A stretch of 64,000 nt of DNA from Euphorbia lathyris (lineage: Eukaryota; Streptophyta; Magnoliopsida; Malpighiales; Euphorbiaceae), in contig NC_088919.1 of assembly GCF_963576675.1 (NCBI RefSeq), forward strand, positions 41,872,501 through 41,936,500, read 5' to 3'. Shown piece by piece: positions 23,219 to 36,200 of this stretch (position 1 is the stretch's first letter; each line of letters starts with the position of its first letter). Under the pieces are notes generated by a model. The model was given only the letters and a program-made list of their open reading frames with translations. It was not told where the DNA came from and searched no databases. The translations under genes were made by a program, and so were the position numbers.

Positions 23219-23960
23219 AAAACCAAATGTAATCAAAATGCATAGGATTGAAGCAATCGTAATATTAACAATCCATAGACATACAACATCCATGTGAACT
23301 GATCCAATGATTTAGAGAAAAGATTCATCCCAAAAATCAAGGAAGAACATAACAAAGAGAAGATTCATTGTCATTCTTTCTTGTTGTATTAGTACAACTT
23401 CTTTCCCTTAACTCTCTGTTGTTCTTCCTCTCTACTTATCTAATTTTCCTTCTTAATCTATCTCAAAGTTCCTGGATATTAATTCAAAATCTGTAGTTCC
23501 AACCTTGAAAATGTAGGCTATATCATTTTTCTGAGGGTTTGTACCGAGTGTTTTTCAAATTTAATATACAGTTCAACATCTCTTGTTTAAAGAACAAACC
23601 ACCTCTAAAAAGCAAAAACAAACCCAGCAAACAACAGCTATATAAAAAAAAAAAAAAAGGTAAAAAAACAAACTGGCTCTTGATTATAATGGAACTCAGT
23701 GACATTAGATAATTGAGTATTTCATTTTAAGTACTTTTTGTATACTATCATATTATATCAAACTATTCATCCAGCTTATTACTTGTCAACACTAGACTAA
23801 TTTAACATCTTGCTCATAATTTAATTTCAAAAAACAACTACACATCCAAAAATAGGTAGAAGAAGCCTCAGAAAGCCAGTCTAAAATTGACATCAATATT
23901 AAATTCAGCCGGTAATTCCAACTAAACAAAAGAAATCATCATCGGCTTCATTCATTTCAC
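23219..23960. other. AT-rich spacer
   Basis: No gene recognised. Confidence 0.45.
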
Positions 23961-25100
23961 ACCCAAAATATCATAAATGTAATCGCTTTAATGGCTCTGT
24001 GGATCGACTGGAATCACTTCCACAGATTCCTATCAGGAAGCGAAACATGAAATTTATATCGGACCAATGTAGCATCACCGGTCACTGCAACAGGGCTACC
24101 GGGGACGTGGCATCGGTCCTTCAATTCAATACAAATTAAACAACCCTCGAGAGACCCGTTTCAAATCACCCACACAGCGCCACACCAAATCCCGCACCTC
24201 CCCTGCCAAATAACCTAATCCAATCTGAAAACGGAACAAATCCGAATCAGATTGGATATAGGGTAATTGGAGGATTGGAAATGCGGAAAAGAATAGCAGC
24301 CGTGCATTAAAGTGTCATACGGCACTTCCTATCTTAAGGGATTTCTTCCTCATTGGGATGACATGAATTTATAAAAACAGAATTTCTGTGGCGTTTCCAG
24401 GATTAGATGACATGGATAACAAACGCCAAAAATCAGGATAAACCACATTTAAAGCTATAGCACCCGTGCCATTATACCGAGAGGAACTATTTATCCCCCA
24501 GAATTGGTAATGGGCGCCAATCTATCTGATTGTGATTCAAAATTGAAATAAAAATTGGACTAAGAAGTGGATTAGGGCTCAGTGGAAGGAGAAGTCGTTA
24601 ATAAAGAGGGTTCACGGTGAACACCAAAACCGGCATTCATCCACTACCCGCCACACAATTAAGTGCTTAACCTCATCACAGCAAATCCAGATCTAAAAAA
24701 GAAAAGTTGGATTTCATTCAATCAAATTGAAAAACAAAGTGAAAATCAAATTTCTAGTAGGCTTCAGTGTGTGTAACAATCAGATCATGGACAAATAAAT
24801 TTATCTCACTGAAATCCGCTAAGATAATAAAATTATCATCATAAGCCAGATCTAAGATTGAACAACAAAAAGAAGGAAAGAGAAGAAGTGTGCTCAGACA
24901 GCCAAGGGTTAATCTTCAAATTCTGAGAAGAAGAGTCTCAGATCAGAAACTCTAGTCCACGAATAATTGCTTCATCACCGCACTATTTCTTCCTCTGCAC
25001 CTATCGTCATAACAGAGAATTCGTTGATTCGAAATGGAAGAGAAGGAAAGGAAAGAGGACGCGGAGTGCCAAGGTCAGGGGGGAAAGGTTGATATATATA
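23961..25100 (-). other. Less AT-rich block with a possible minus-strand promoter, no long ORF
   Basis: On the minus strand a TATA box (GCTATATATATCAACC, about 25091-25106) is followed by pyrimidine-rich, 5'-leader-like DNA (CTCTTTCCTTTCCTTCTC) and about 1 kb without a long reading frame. A 15-bp stem, CCTAATCCAATCTGA against TCAGATTGGATATAGG, lies at about 24208-24262. It could be the leader or first exon of an unseen gene, or a non-coding transcript. Confidence 0.3.
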
Positions 25101-25337
25101 GCCGCACGACTATTAGATAAAACATTTTTCTTTATGGTGAGGTGAGAGAGGAATAATACCTAGACCTACTGATAATCGCTGTGTAGACTTGTTGTTGTGA
25201 CCATTCGCCCGTCCAATCTGTTTAAGCCCGTCTTTAATAGGTTGGGTCTGAATATATTTAGCATTTAATCCGATCCAGTCCGAATCCGTAAAAACCTAAA
25301 CATAAAAGAATTGAGTTTGAGATTTATCTCAAAACAT

Positions 25338-26007
25338 ATGGTTTCATGTTTTTATAAATCAGTACTTGTGATTTTTTTTTTTCTAAAAACCTTTTCGTTT
25401 CATGTTTTCATAGATCAGTACAATTTCTTCTTATTTCTTTCTTTTTTTTCATTATCTAGAATTTTAGAAATTATAGAATTCCAGCTTTTCTGCAATTTCA
25501 ATTTTCTGAATACCAAATTTTTTAAATTTCAGAAATTCTGAAATTTCAATAATTCTAAAGTTTTTAGATTTCTGGAATTTTAAAAAATTTGGCATTCCAG
25601 AATCCTAGAATTTTATCAAATTTCAGATTTTGGAGTTCTAGATTTCTTAAATTTTAGAAATTCTGAAATTTTAGGATTTCTGGAATTCTAAATATTTAGT
25701 TTCAAAAATTATGGAATCGAATTTTAGAAATTCTGGAATTCCATAAATTTTAGAATTCAAACTTCAGAAATTCTGGAATTCATGTATATGGAATTCTAAA
25801 TTCTTTTCAAAAATATGAAATTCCAAAAAATTCTAAAAATTTGGAATTCCATGAAAATAAAGAAGCGGGGTCAACAAGTCACTGAAAAAAGTCAAAAAAG
25901 TGATAAAAAAATCTTGAAAATACATTTTTATTTTAAAAGTGTCAAGTCGTTTGTTTTGGAGCAAAAAATCACATGTACCGATCTGTAAAAATATGAAACT
26001 ACATTAG
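25338..26007. mobile_element. Foldback element with a degenerate palindrome core
   Basis: The left arm (GGTTTCATGTTTTTATAAAT then CAGTACTTGTGATTTTTT, 25338-25376) pairs with the right arm (AAAAAATCACATGTACCGAT then CTGTAAAAATATGAAAC, about 25966-26002). The core (25445-25870) is an array of imperfect words of the type AAATTCTGGAATTT in both orientations, the same material as in the cores at 130-205 and 50030-50250. Confidence 0.6.
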
Positions 26008-26099
26008 TGTTTTTTTTTAAATTAACTTAAAATTTTATGTCAGTTACCTTCTATTTTGGTACAAGTATTTGAAAGTTCATTAATTTAGTCCAATGTTTA

Positions 26100-26285
26100 A
26101 TAGCTATAAATTTACATTTTGAAATTATTTGAATGAACAATCAATCCAACCCAATATATTGGGTTTTAATACTTAATGGGTTGGGTTGGTTTTAACCACC
26201 AACCCAAGAACTATTTCTTTTATTGGGTTGGGTTGGATTGTAACCCAAATACAAAAAATTAATTCATTGTACACCCCTGATTAGA
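26100..26285. repeat. Repeat of AACCCAACCC/GGGTTGGGTT words
   Basis: Several copies on both strands (for example TGGGTTGGGTTGG and CCAACCCAA), ending in GTACACCCCTGA. Related words (TAGGTTGGGTCTGAAT) occur at 25238, on the other side of the foldback element, suggesting the foldback may lie inside an older small transposon. Confidence 0.45.
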
Positions 26286-26381
26286 AATACTAACCATAAC
26301 CACCTTTTGATAGAGCAACGATATCAATATGTAACCATGGGAGTTAAGTTTTTCCGATCTTGCTAATAATTTGGACATCAT

Positions 26382-26403
26382 CCTAATATTGTGACAGCAT
26401 CAG
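26382..26403 (-). pseudogene. Possible exon of the RNase H2 subunit B relic
   Basis: On the minus strand an acceptor-like CCGTAG is followed by codons for ADAVTILG, which resembles the DAVSILG segment of plant RNase H2 subunit B and would come directly after the last exon at 42852. The sequence GGAT where a GT donor would be expected suggests decay. The match is short, so this is tentative. Confidence 0.35.
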
Positions 26404-26524
26404 CTACGGCAAAAGTAACATATGTAAATTAGTGATAAGTAAGGATTTTCCATATCTTTTCTTGCATTTGCGGTGGAAAAATGTGGCATTTCCTTCATAT
26501 GAACTCTAGGAATGGTTACGCATA

Positions 26525-26534
26525 TAAAGTTTTA
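26525..26534. repeat. 10-bp target-site duplication, left
   Basis: TAAAGTTTTA, repeated exactly at 29607-29616. Confidence 0.8.
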
Positions 26535-27038
26535 GGGTAAATTACGCCCATGGCCATTGAACTATATCCATTTTCATATTGTGGCCACTGAACTTCAATT
26601 CTTCCCAGTATGACCATTGAACTTTACACTTTGTTACACCGGTAGCCACTGTCAATGTTGACCACCATTTTCCACCTTTGACCCCACTTTTAACCAGTTA
26701 TCTCTCTCATCCATTCTTTCTCAAAGATTTTATAGCAATTTTACCCTTCTCTTCCTTCACCATCTTCATATATCATTTCTCTCTTTAAGAAAAGTACATA
26801 TCTCTATCATTTCTTTCTCTAACATCATTCAAGTATCAACAAGTAATTCAAAACAACTAAAGCAACAATATTTAGTATCATCTTCCCAGCCCTGTCTAGA
26901 TTCTCTCTCTCTCTCCTTAACTTGCGATCTAAAAAATGATCGCTTGAAATCACACATACTGTTTCATCACCGTCTACACAAATATCAAATGATTACGATT
27001 CGTTGAACAACTGATTTAAAATAGAAAGAAAAACACAC

Positions 27039-27043
27039 GAAGA
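27039..27043. repeat. 5-bp target-site duplication, left
   Basis: GAAGA, repeated at 28906-28910, flanking the solo LTR. Confidence 0.75.
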
Positions 27044-28905
27044 TGAAGGAAAATTAGGCTAAGGTATAGCAGCAGAAATATAAAAAAATTAGCCTACTTC
27101 CTTTTAACCATAGGATCCGTTAATCGTTATTTCATATAAAGAGGGATAAGAAGAAATACCTTTTGAAGAACAATCTACCGTTGTTAATGAAGCGTCCACA
27201 ACTCTTCTCCGAGTTCCCAAGCACGAAGTAAAATACGGCGAGGTTAAGTTAGAATCAACCGTATGAGATGCAATCAAAATAGATTGCCTCTAATTAACCA
27301 ACACAAGATTAGAGAAAAATAAGATAGATGAAATTAATCGATCGATGGAAGCCGTATGAATTCTTGTCCACGAACTAGGGGAGTCGAATTCTCTTTCTCT
27401 CTCTAACTTGAAATTTCGAAAATCACAAAGGGGGGATTAGGGAGCTTAGTCGAAATTCATGTAGTAGGGGGGGTATATATAATCACTTGTATCTAAACTC
27501 TAGTTAGATAGGAATAGGTTACTTAATAGGAATTCAATTCGGAATAGGATTCCCAATTATTATCTCATTATATATCTAATATATCTAGGATAATAATAAA
27601 TAACCTAATTGGATAATAATAGGAGTATATTAATCTAATTAAAACTCCTAACTTAATTATCTCTTAATTAATTTAATTCACAAACCTAATCAAATTAGGA
27701 TTAATGGAATTAAAATAATTCCTTATTTATTATATATAAATTTCGGCCCCCTCTATTTAAATGGGCCTTACTGGGCTCAATTGGGCTTCCATCAATTAAT
27801 AACATCCATCTCTCTTTTGGTTCCAAGTCTTATGTGTGATCCATTAGGTTCTTACTACTTCTGGCCGTATGCAACTATTAAATTAATTTCTTCAAGAATT
27901 ATATTTAATCCTTGCATAACGGAATGATGTACTGAGTATGTTATTGGCAAGTCTGTAATCATTCCCCCAGAGTCCGTTAAGAAGACAGGTTGATTCTGTC
28001 GTTAACCTTTCCGTATTAGTTACAGTATAATTCGATCCTTTATCAACTACATCCTTGAACTGAATCTTATGACTATGGGTGAAGTCAAGTCACATATAGC
28101 GAGGCGTTCATTTTACTTGTATAGGCCGAGTCAACTCAAATAGATAGGTTAAGTGAAATCTGTATTTCTTACTCTTAAGCTATCACCTTGCAAGGATTTA
28201 GAGTCGAGTCTTCCACAAGCGATCCTTGGATGTATCTCCCATTAATCGGGAGTGATAAATGCTCAATCCAATGTATAACTACCCTGATATTACCTCTTGT
28301 GACAACCAACCTTTGCCGTTCACACCCCAGAGTCATCTCTGTTAAGGATCGTGGGATAGCAGGATCAAAGTCTCACATTCAGTAATTCAGGATGACCAAT
28401 TAACATTCCTTTGAGTCTGAGGATTAGTTATACCTATTAATACCAATGAGATGAACAGGTGACAAGGATGAATCTACCCATCCTGTTATCTCAAATCGGA
28501 TCCCCAATCCTAATGAACGACGTTTCACCGGATCTATGTAACTGTCCAGATATCTGTATATATGAAGCTTGTGAGATCAGCTTTCTGTCGGACAGAAGAC
28601 ATTGTTACATACAAGTCTCAACAGTGATATATCAATCCTAAACATATCACTTGACTTGGGGTGGTTTTAAGTTTATTAGTTTATTATAAAGTTTTGTCTC
28701 ACTTCATGCTTGTATGAACACTTTATAATCACTTTAAACAAACTTACAGATTTCCTTTTATTAGACTTTATTTAGTGCTTACAAGGGATTGCCTTTATAT
28801 AGTTATAAAACATATATCTCATTAAAACAAATGATATAAAGAATAATTCATTTACATTAAGTTTGTATCCTAGAACAATTGTCTATAGGACACTAAACCC
28901 CAACA
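27044..28905 (-). mobile_element. Solo LTR, Ty1/copia type
   Basis: On the minus strand it begins TGTTGGGGTTTAGTGTCCTA and ends TTTTCCTTCA (TG...CA), with 5-bp GAAGA duplications on both sides. A TATA box (CTATATAAAGG on the minus strand, about 28792-28802) fits an LTR promoter. There is no internal domain, so it is what remains after recombination between two LTRs. Copia assignment rests on the look of the start sequence and is an inference. Confidence 0.78.
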
Positions 28906-29616
28906 GAAGAAAAACATCATAAATGAGAGAAATCAACCTCTGCTCAAAATTGGTTAATATCACTTTCTATATTTAGCTTAACCCTTTCATCTCGCTCTAT
29001 CACCATGCATTCATCGTCGGCAGGGATCTGATAAACAAAACTAAATAACTTTTTTAAAAATTTAAATATGTTTTGTTTATCTTTACATTTCTTAAGAGTC
29101 CATCACAAAATCAAGAATTTCAGGAATGGTGGAACAAACAATGTGAATTTCTAGACAACTCTGACAATGCCTTGCTTACCGTCGAGATCTAGAGCCCCTC
29201 TGCTCCTGATCCAATCATTCAGAAAGGCCATACTCGTAGCGCTCGCCGGATTTCCTAGCTATTGTGTCTCAAATTTCACCAGCTTGCTTCCTCTCTCGCT
29301 TCAATTACCAATTCATTATTTTATCTATTCCACACTACCAATCGTAGGATTTCTACTTCTGATTCTCCTTTTGAGATAGAGATGATTTTTAGTAAGGGTA
29401 AAATGGGTATAAAATAATTGAGAAAGGGGAAGGAGAGAGACATCCAGTTAAAAAGGGAGTCAAGGTGGAAAAATGGTGGTCAACAGTGACAGTGGCCACC
29501 GGTGTAACAAAGTGTAAAGTTCAATGGCCATACATGGAAGAATTGAAGTTCAGTGGCCACAATATGAAAATGGGTATAGTTCAGTGCCCAGGGGTGTAAT
29601 TTACCCTAAAGTTTTA

Positions 29617-29999
29617 TTAGTAAGCTATGAGTAGAAAGAAAAATTCATCAAAATAAAGGATCATTCTCAACACATTGACACCAATATATGCATATAACCC
29701 TTTATTACAAGGAAAGCATGTAGTAAGTAGAGTCGACTTTAATGATGGCTATAAAAAATACACTCGCATGTGGAATTCGAACAAGGAGTGAACTTAAGGA
29801 TATATGATTGACATTTCAATAAGCAATAAAAGAACAGAGCAGTGATTGCTATAAAGTCTTTTTGTGATAGGTTACTTGGTATAAAATGGCCAAACTAGGA
29901 ACTCTTTTTCATTCCTTATGACTTATGTCGGACATTCTCCAATACTCCCTTATGGTTGCTACACCTATAGAATAAGGATATAGTAAAAGATTACAAGTC
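29617..29999. other. Host intron-like spacer
   Basis: AT-rich DNA between the foldback element and the Sirevirus-like element; no gene. If the RNase H2B reading is right, this belongs to one of its introns. Confidence 0.4.
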
Positions 30000-30004
30000 T
30001 CACT
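30000..30004. repeat. 5-bp target-site duplication, left
   Basis: TCACT, repeated at 42545-42549. Confidence 0.85.
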
Positions 30005-31444
30005 TGTTGAAACACCTTTCCACAAGATTTTGATTTGACAAAATCATCCATGATTAAAAGACAATTAAATTTAAATGCTTTGATTTAATTGTACTGATGT
30101 GTTTGTTCAATATTGAGTGCCAAAAATATATATAAAGTTAAACAGGACAAAAGTCAGCATAAGCCAAGCTGAGTGGAATGGAACTCAGCATGAAAGAATA
30201 GAAGCTGAGTGGAGTAGAACTCAGTCTCAAAAGTCTTCTTCAAAGTTGCCAGAACGAAGCTGACTAATCCTTCAAAATTGAATAAACATAACGGAGCTGA
30301 CTAAGAAGGAACTCAGCATAGAAGTTGAACATTCGAAGATAACGAATGGAGTTAAGTGACAGTCAGGACAGCATGAATGATTCGTTCACTAAAGGACAAA
30401 GTCTGCCAATCTTCTGCACCAATAATTGAAGCCTCGAAAATACACAGAAGACTAATTCCAAGAAACATGGGTCAATGGATTATTGGTAAAAGACAACTGG
30501 CACAAAAAGACAAGTCTGATGCAAGAAGACAAAACCTGATGCCTGAAGAAAACAGAGGAAGGGAATGGTGGAACAGTCTGAAGCTGACTATAAGATGTTC
30601 CCTAAAAGAGCCGTTTTGGTGTTAACGGCTAAAACAATTCAAATGATCCATCTGCAGATTTCCATCTATAAAAAGACAATCAAGAACCTTGGATCATTGC
30701 CGAAGTATCAAAAGAAAAATACAAGAGAGAAAATCTTCAAAGCACTCAAATACAAAAAGATCTTACACCAACATTTCTATTCTCTGTGTAAATGCTAGAT
30801 TGATTGTTTTGTAATCATCTAAGGTGTTCTTTACTTGAAAAAAGAACAAGTGTGTAATCAATAGAAATATTGAGAGTGTTGAGCTGAGTACTTGGTTGTA
30901 AGTATTCAGTGGTAGAAGAATCTAAGTGTTGGGTTGTAGTACTTAGTAGGAGCTGAGTAGACGAATAGAGGACGTACTCTTGCATACTCACTGCCTTGTA
31001 AAGGGTTTGTGCTCTACCTTGAAAGAGCTCAGTATTGGATTGAAAATCCTAGGAGGAACTGGGGACTGGACGTAGGCAGAGAGGCCGAACTAGGATAAGT
31101 CGTGCTGAGTAACTTCTAAACTCTTTCTCTCAATATATATATATATATGTGTGTGTGCATGTGTTGCTTGTGAAATTTACTCAGCTTATAAATTGTTAAA
31201 ACTGAAACTGAGTAAATCTGAGTGCTGAGTTGGAAGCTGACATTTTCAAGTGTCAATTCCCAACTCTCAAGTCAAGCAGTCTTAGTCAGCATAGAACTAA
31301 AATTGTCTGACAAATCAATCGGCCGTGCTGACCAACACGCTGAGTTATCAAACTCTTAAAATAACATTAAGTCAGCATAATTAAAAGCGAAAAAGTTACA
31401 TTAGTTCCTATCCCCCCCTTGAAACTAATTACTAGGGACCAACA
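30005..31444 (+). repeat. 5' LTR of the Sirevirus-like element
   Basis: 1,440 bp, TGTTGAAACACC...GGGACCAACA. It aligns with 41069-42544; the main differences are a shorter TA microsatellite (31135-31150 here), about 10 bp missing near 30269, and scattered substitutions. The LTR is crowded with GCTGAG, GCTGAC and their complements. Confidence 0.93.
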
Positions 31445-31446
31445 AG

Positions 31447-31458
31447 TGGTATCAGAGC
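31447..31458 (+). other. Primer-binding site
   Basis: TGGTATCAGAGC, complementary to the 3' end of initiator tRNA-Met, two bases after the 5' LTR. This is the usual copia primer site. Confidence 0.93.
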
Positions 31459-31506
31459 CTAAGCTCACTACTCAAAGATCTAACAATCTTGAGCTGATCC
31501 CGAAAA

Positions 31507-33297
31507 ATGGGTGAGAATAGCACTCGTTTCCTTCCAGGAAACCAAACAACATAGATACTCCCTAAGGGGTTATCAATCACTAGACCTCCCCTATTCTTTA
31601 GGTCAAATTATACATTCTGGAAGAATAGGATGAAGAACTTTATTCAAGCCACAAACATGAGTGCATGGCTTGCAATTGTTCAAGGTCCACATGTGCTATA
31701 CAAAACTGTTAACAATGAGAAAATTGTTAAAAGTGAAGCTGAGTGGACAGAGGATGACCTCAGAAAATTACAAAATAATGCTTCGGCTATCAATATGCTT
31801 CACTGTGCTCTAGATGCTGTAGAATACAATAAGATTTCAGGTTGTGAGTCAGCACAGGAGATCTGGAAGAAGCTGGAAGTAACTTATGAAGGCACCAGCA
31901 AGGTCAAGGAATCCAAAGTGAACCAACACATGCGATTGTATGAGCTGTTCGAGATGACTGACAATGAGGACATCTCAGTAATGAATGCCAGGTTCACCAA
32001 CATAATAAATGAGCTTAAAAGACTCGGTAAGAATTTCACTGAAGAAGAACAAGTGAAGAAGATCTTACGAAGTCTTCCCAAAAGCTGGCAAGCCAAGAAG
32101 ACAGCCATAGAGGAAGCTCAGGACCTGACCACATACAAATATGATGAGCTGATCGGTTCCTTGCTGACCCATGAAATTTCCATGAAAAACTTTGAAGCTA
32201 AAGAAAAATCTGAGGACAAGAAACAGAAATCACTAGTAATGAAAGCTGACTCCACAGAAGCTGAGTCAACTGATGATGAGGAAATGGCCATGTTTACTAG
32301 AAAAATGAAAAAACTGTTCAGAAGAAATGAAAGAAATAGTAAGCGGCCATACAAGAGAGGAGACAGATATAAAGCTGAGCCCAGTGACACCAGATACAAA
32401 AAGGACAGCTCCAAGCCTGTCACATGTTATATGTGCCATCAAACTGGGCATATTAAGTCAAGTTGTCCTAATCTGAAGAAAGATAAGAATGGAAGCAAAA
32501 AGGCAATGGTGGCCACGTGGAGTGACAGTGATGAGTTGACATCATCTGAAGCTGAGCAAAATGAAACAGCCAACATATGTTTCATGGCAGATGATGGAGC
32601 TGACCAATCTCAATCTGAGCAAGCTTACCTCTCTGGAGATTCTGAACAGGAGGAAAACAACAATGAGGTAACATCCTTACTTTTGCTTAGAAACGAAATG
32701 GTAAATGCCCTGAGTGACTTATATGCACTAACTAAGAAGTGTAACAAAAAGATTAAGGCACTCAGCAGGCGCTGCGACGAGATTGAGGAGGTCAAGCTGA
32801 GTGATCTTCGATATCTCCTCCAAGACAACTCAACATTACATAGCAACATAGAAGTTATGCACAAGTTTGTCTTGGAAGTCCAATCAGATTCAAAGAAACT
32901 GAAGAAGGACGTCACCACCTTACAGAACCAAATAAAAGGTACAACTAAGAATAAATCCCATACTGAGTACTCAGGTACTGGTCATCATAAACAGTTTACT
33001 CAATGTAGCTGCTGTGGGAAGAAAGGACACACAAAAGCTGTGTGCTGGCATAACAAACAGACTGTCCAATGTGACTTCTGTGGTAAGAAAGGTCATACTA
33101 CCAAGGTATGCTGGCATGCTCAGCACAACAATGCTGACCACACTCAACATCACCCTCAAAGGGTAACTCAGTGTGGCTTTTGTGGCAAAAGTGGCCATAC
33201 TACAAAAGTATGTCGTCACAAACTAAAATATGACTCTGCATCTGTTTATACTAACAAGAAAGGACCCAAAAAGAATTGGGTACCTAAAAATGAATAG
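31507..33297 (+). pseudogene. Sirevirus-like gag with an early stop
   Basis: The likely start is ATG 31507; an in-frame TAG at 31552-31554 breaks it after 15 codons, and the same frame is open again from 31555 to 33297 (the next ATG is 31630). The protein has the UBN2-type gag domain (WKKLEVTYEGTSKVKESK, about 90 residues in), an acidic linker, then four zinc knuckles: CYMCHQTGHIKSSC and three closely spaced C-x2-C-x4-H-x4-C units near the C terminus. Gag forms the virus-like particle and binds the element RNA. It ends in TAG directly before pol in the same frame, an arrangement known from SIRE1, where the stop may be read through. Confidence 0.9.
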
Positions 33298-36200
33298 TTT
33301 AAAATGCAGGTCAGCTTGACATGCGTGGAAAAATCAAAACTTTGGTATATAGACAGCGCATGCTCAAGGCACATGACAGGTGATGAAACACAATTCATCA
33401 CACTAGAGCTTAAACGAGGAGGTAGTGTAAGCTTTGGAGACAACAAGAAGGGCAAGATAGTTGGCTCATGAACTATCGGAGGTAACCCTAAAATTGAGTC
33501 AGTCTCCTTAGTTAAAGGTCTCAAATATAATCTTCTAAGTGTAGCTCAGCTTTGCAAGAGTGGAAGAAAGGTTATATTTGATGATACTAAGTGTCAAATA
33601 CTCGAGGGAAAAACAAATGATTTGATTTTAACAGCCCCTCGTGTAGAAAATGTTTACATGTTGAGTTTGGAAAAACAATTTTCAAAAAGTATATGCTTAG
33701 TGTCTAAAGAGGACAACTCCTGGCTATGGCATAGGAGACTTGGGCATGTCAGCATGGACCTCCTTGCCAAACTAGCTAGAAAACAATTAGTTGAGGGATT
33801 ACCCAAATTAAAGTATGAAAAAGATCAACTTTGTAATGCTTGTCAGCAAGGTAAACAAACCAAAAAATCTTTTCATAGCAAAAAGGTTGTCTCAACCAAA
33901 AGACCATTGGAATTACTACATTTGGATCTTTTCGGACCTATCCAGCCACTCAGCATGGGAGGTAAGAAATTTTCCTTAGTTATTGTAGATGATTTCTCTA
34001 GGTATACTTGGGTCATCTTGCTGAGCAGCAAAGATGAGACATTTGAGATGTTTACTACATTAGTGAAAAAGCTTGAAAATGACAAAGACCTAAGAGTAGC
34101 TCACATTAGAAGTGATAATGGTGGAGAATTCAAAAACCAAATGTTTGATGAATTCTGTGAAACTAATGGTATTGACCATAATTTCTCTGCCCCTAGAACT
34201 CCTCAACAGAATGGAGTTGTTGAAAGGAAGAATAGGACAATAGTAGAAATTGCTAGGACAATGGTGAGTGAAAGTAGGCTTCCAAAGTATTTTTGGGGAG
34301 AAGCTGTCAATACAGCATGTTATATATTGAATAGGGCATTGGCAAGACCTATATTAAAGAAAACCCCTTATGCACTTTGGAAAGGACGAAAGCCCAATAT
34401 TGGATACTTTCGTGCCTTTGGGTGTAAATGTTTTATACTCAACACTAAGGATAATTTGGCAAAGTTTGATGCCAAAGCTGATGAAGCAATCTTTTTAGGG
34501 TACTCAACAAACAGCAAAGCATATAGAATTTATAATAAAAGAACTCAAGTTGTAGAAGAGTCAGTCCATGTAGATTTCGATGAAACTGACCCTGCAGGTA
34601 AGACAACTCAACCCATGGAGGACGAGCCGTACTCAGCTCATACTGACCAAAGTGGAGGTGCTGAGCCATCAGCACAAGAGCTGACCAAAGGTAAAATCGA
34701 AACTGAAATTACCTTTGCTGACCAATCTGTCCCTGCAGAGATTGTAGAAACACCTGTTCCAAACAACTCAACATTACCCAAGGAGATAAAAATTCCAAGA
34801 GGACATTCAGAAAAGTCCATCCTTGATGATGCAAACAACAAAGTAATGACTAGAGACCGGCTTAGGAAATTCCTTAGCAACGTTGCTTTCGTATCAATTC
34901 ATGAACCAAAGAACTTTGCTGATGCTGAGCATGATGAGTATTGGATCAATGCTATGCAAGAAGAGCTTGACCAATTCACGAGAAATGAGGTATGGGATTT
35001 AGTACCTAAACCTAGGAATCAAAAATCCATAGGAACTAAGTGGGTTTTTAGAAACAAACTAGATGAGCATGGAAATGTAATTAGGAACAAAGCTCGACTT
35101 GTAGCCCAAGGCTATAGTCAGCAAGAGGGCATTGATTACGGTGAAACCTTTGCACCAGTTGCTAGGTTAGAAGCTATACGTATATTGTGTGCATATGCTA
35201 GTTTCATGAATTTTAAATTGTATCAAATGGATGTTAAAAGTGCATTTCTTAATGGTTTTATAAACGAAGAGGTATATGTTAATCAACCTCCCGGTTTTGA
35301 AGATCCAAAATTTCCAAACCATGTTTATAAACTCAAGAAGGCCTTATATGGCCTGAAGCAAGCTCCAAGAGCTTGGTATGAAAGGTTGACCAACTTCCTG
35401 CTGACCAGGAATTATGTCAGAGGAAAAGCTGACACAACCTTGTTCATTAAGAAAAAGGGTAAACATACCCTACTTGCACAAATCTATGTAGATGACATAA
35501 TATTTGGTGCTACTGACGAATCCTTGTGTCAAAAGTTTAGCAAACAGATGCAGACTGAGTTCGAAATGTCTATGATGGGAGAACTCAGCTTCTTCCTTGG
35601 ACTTCAGATCAAGCAAGGTAAGAACGACATCTTCATTAGTCAGTCCAAGTACACCAAGGAGATGTTAAAGAAATTTGATATGGAAGATTGTAAGCCCATA
35701 TCAACCCCTATGGGTACTGATACTGTCCTATGCAAAGATGAGAAAAGTAAGTCAATAGATAGTAAACTTTATCGAGGTATGATAGGCTCCTTACTTTATC
35801 TCACTGCTAGTAGACCTGATATACAGTACTCAGTATGTTATTGTGCAAGATATCAAGCTGACCCAAGGGAATCTCACTTAATTGCTGTAAAAAGAATTTT
35901 TAGATATTTGCAGAGCTCAGTTGATGCAGGTTTGTGGTATCCAGCCTCAAATGACTTTACACTCATAGGATACACTGATGCTGACTATGGACGGGATAAG
36001 CTAGAACGTAAGAGTACTTCAGGAGGATGCCATTTCCTTGGAAGCTGTCTAGTATCTTGGTTCAGCAAGAAGCAGTCATCAGTTGCTCTATCTACAACTG
36101 AAGCTGAGTACGTTGCTGCTGGAAGCTGTGTAGCTCAAGTCCTATGAATAAAGCAACAGCTTGAGGATTATGGAGTAAGAACTGAGACAATAGAGATCAA

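Larger units (their letters stand above)
26535..29606. mobile_element. Foldback element (Mutator type) carrying a nested solo LTR
   Basis: The left arm starts GGGTAAATTACGCCCATGG; the right arm ends with its near reverse complement (GGGGTGTAATTTACCC). Arms run about 175 bp and share words such as CACTGAACTTCAATTCTTCC and GTTACACCGGT. The perfect 10-bp TSD (9 bp if one base is counted with the ends) fits Mutator-like insertion. Without the solo LTR the element is about 1.2 kb and non-coding. Confidence 0.85.

Noticed and set aside
28188..28641. Plus-strand frames of 65 and 60 codons
   Set aside because: Inside the minus-strand solo LTR and without protein features.
30377..30798. LTR frames of 82 and 77 codons (also 41638-41871)
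   Set aside because: Duplicated in both LTRs of the Sirevirus-like element; Lys-rich chance frames in transcribed leader DNA.
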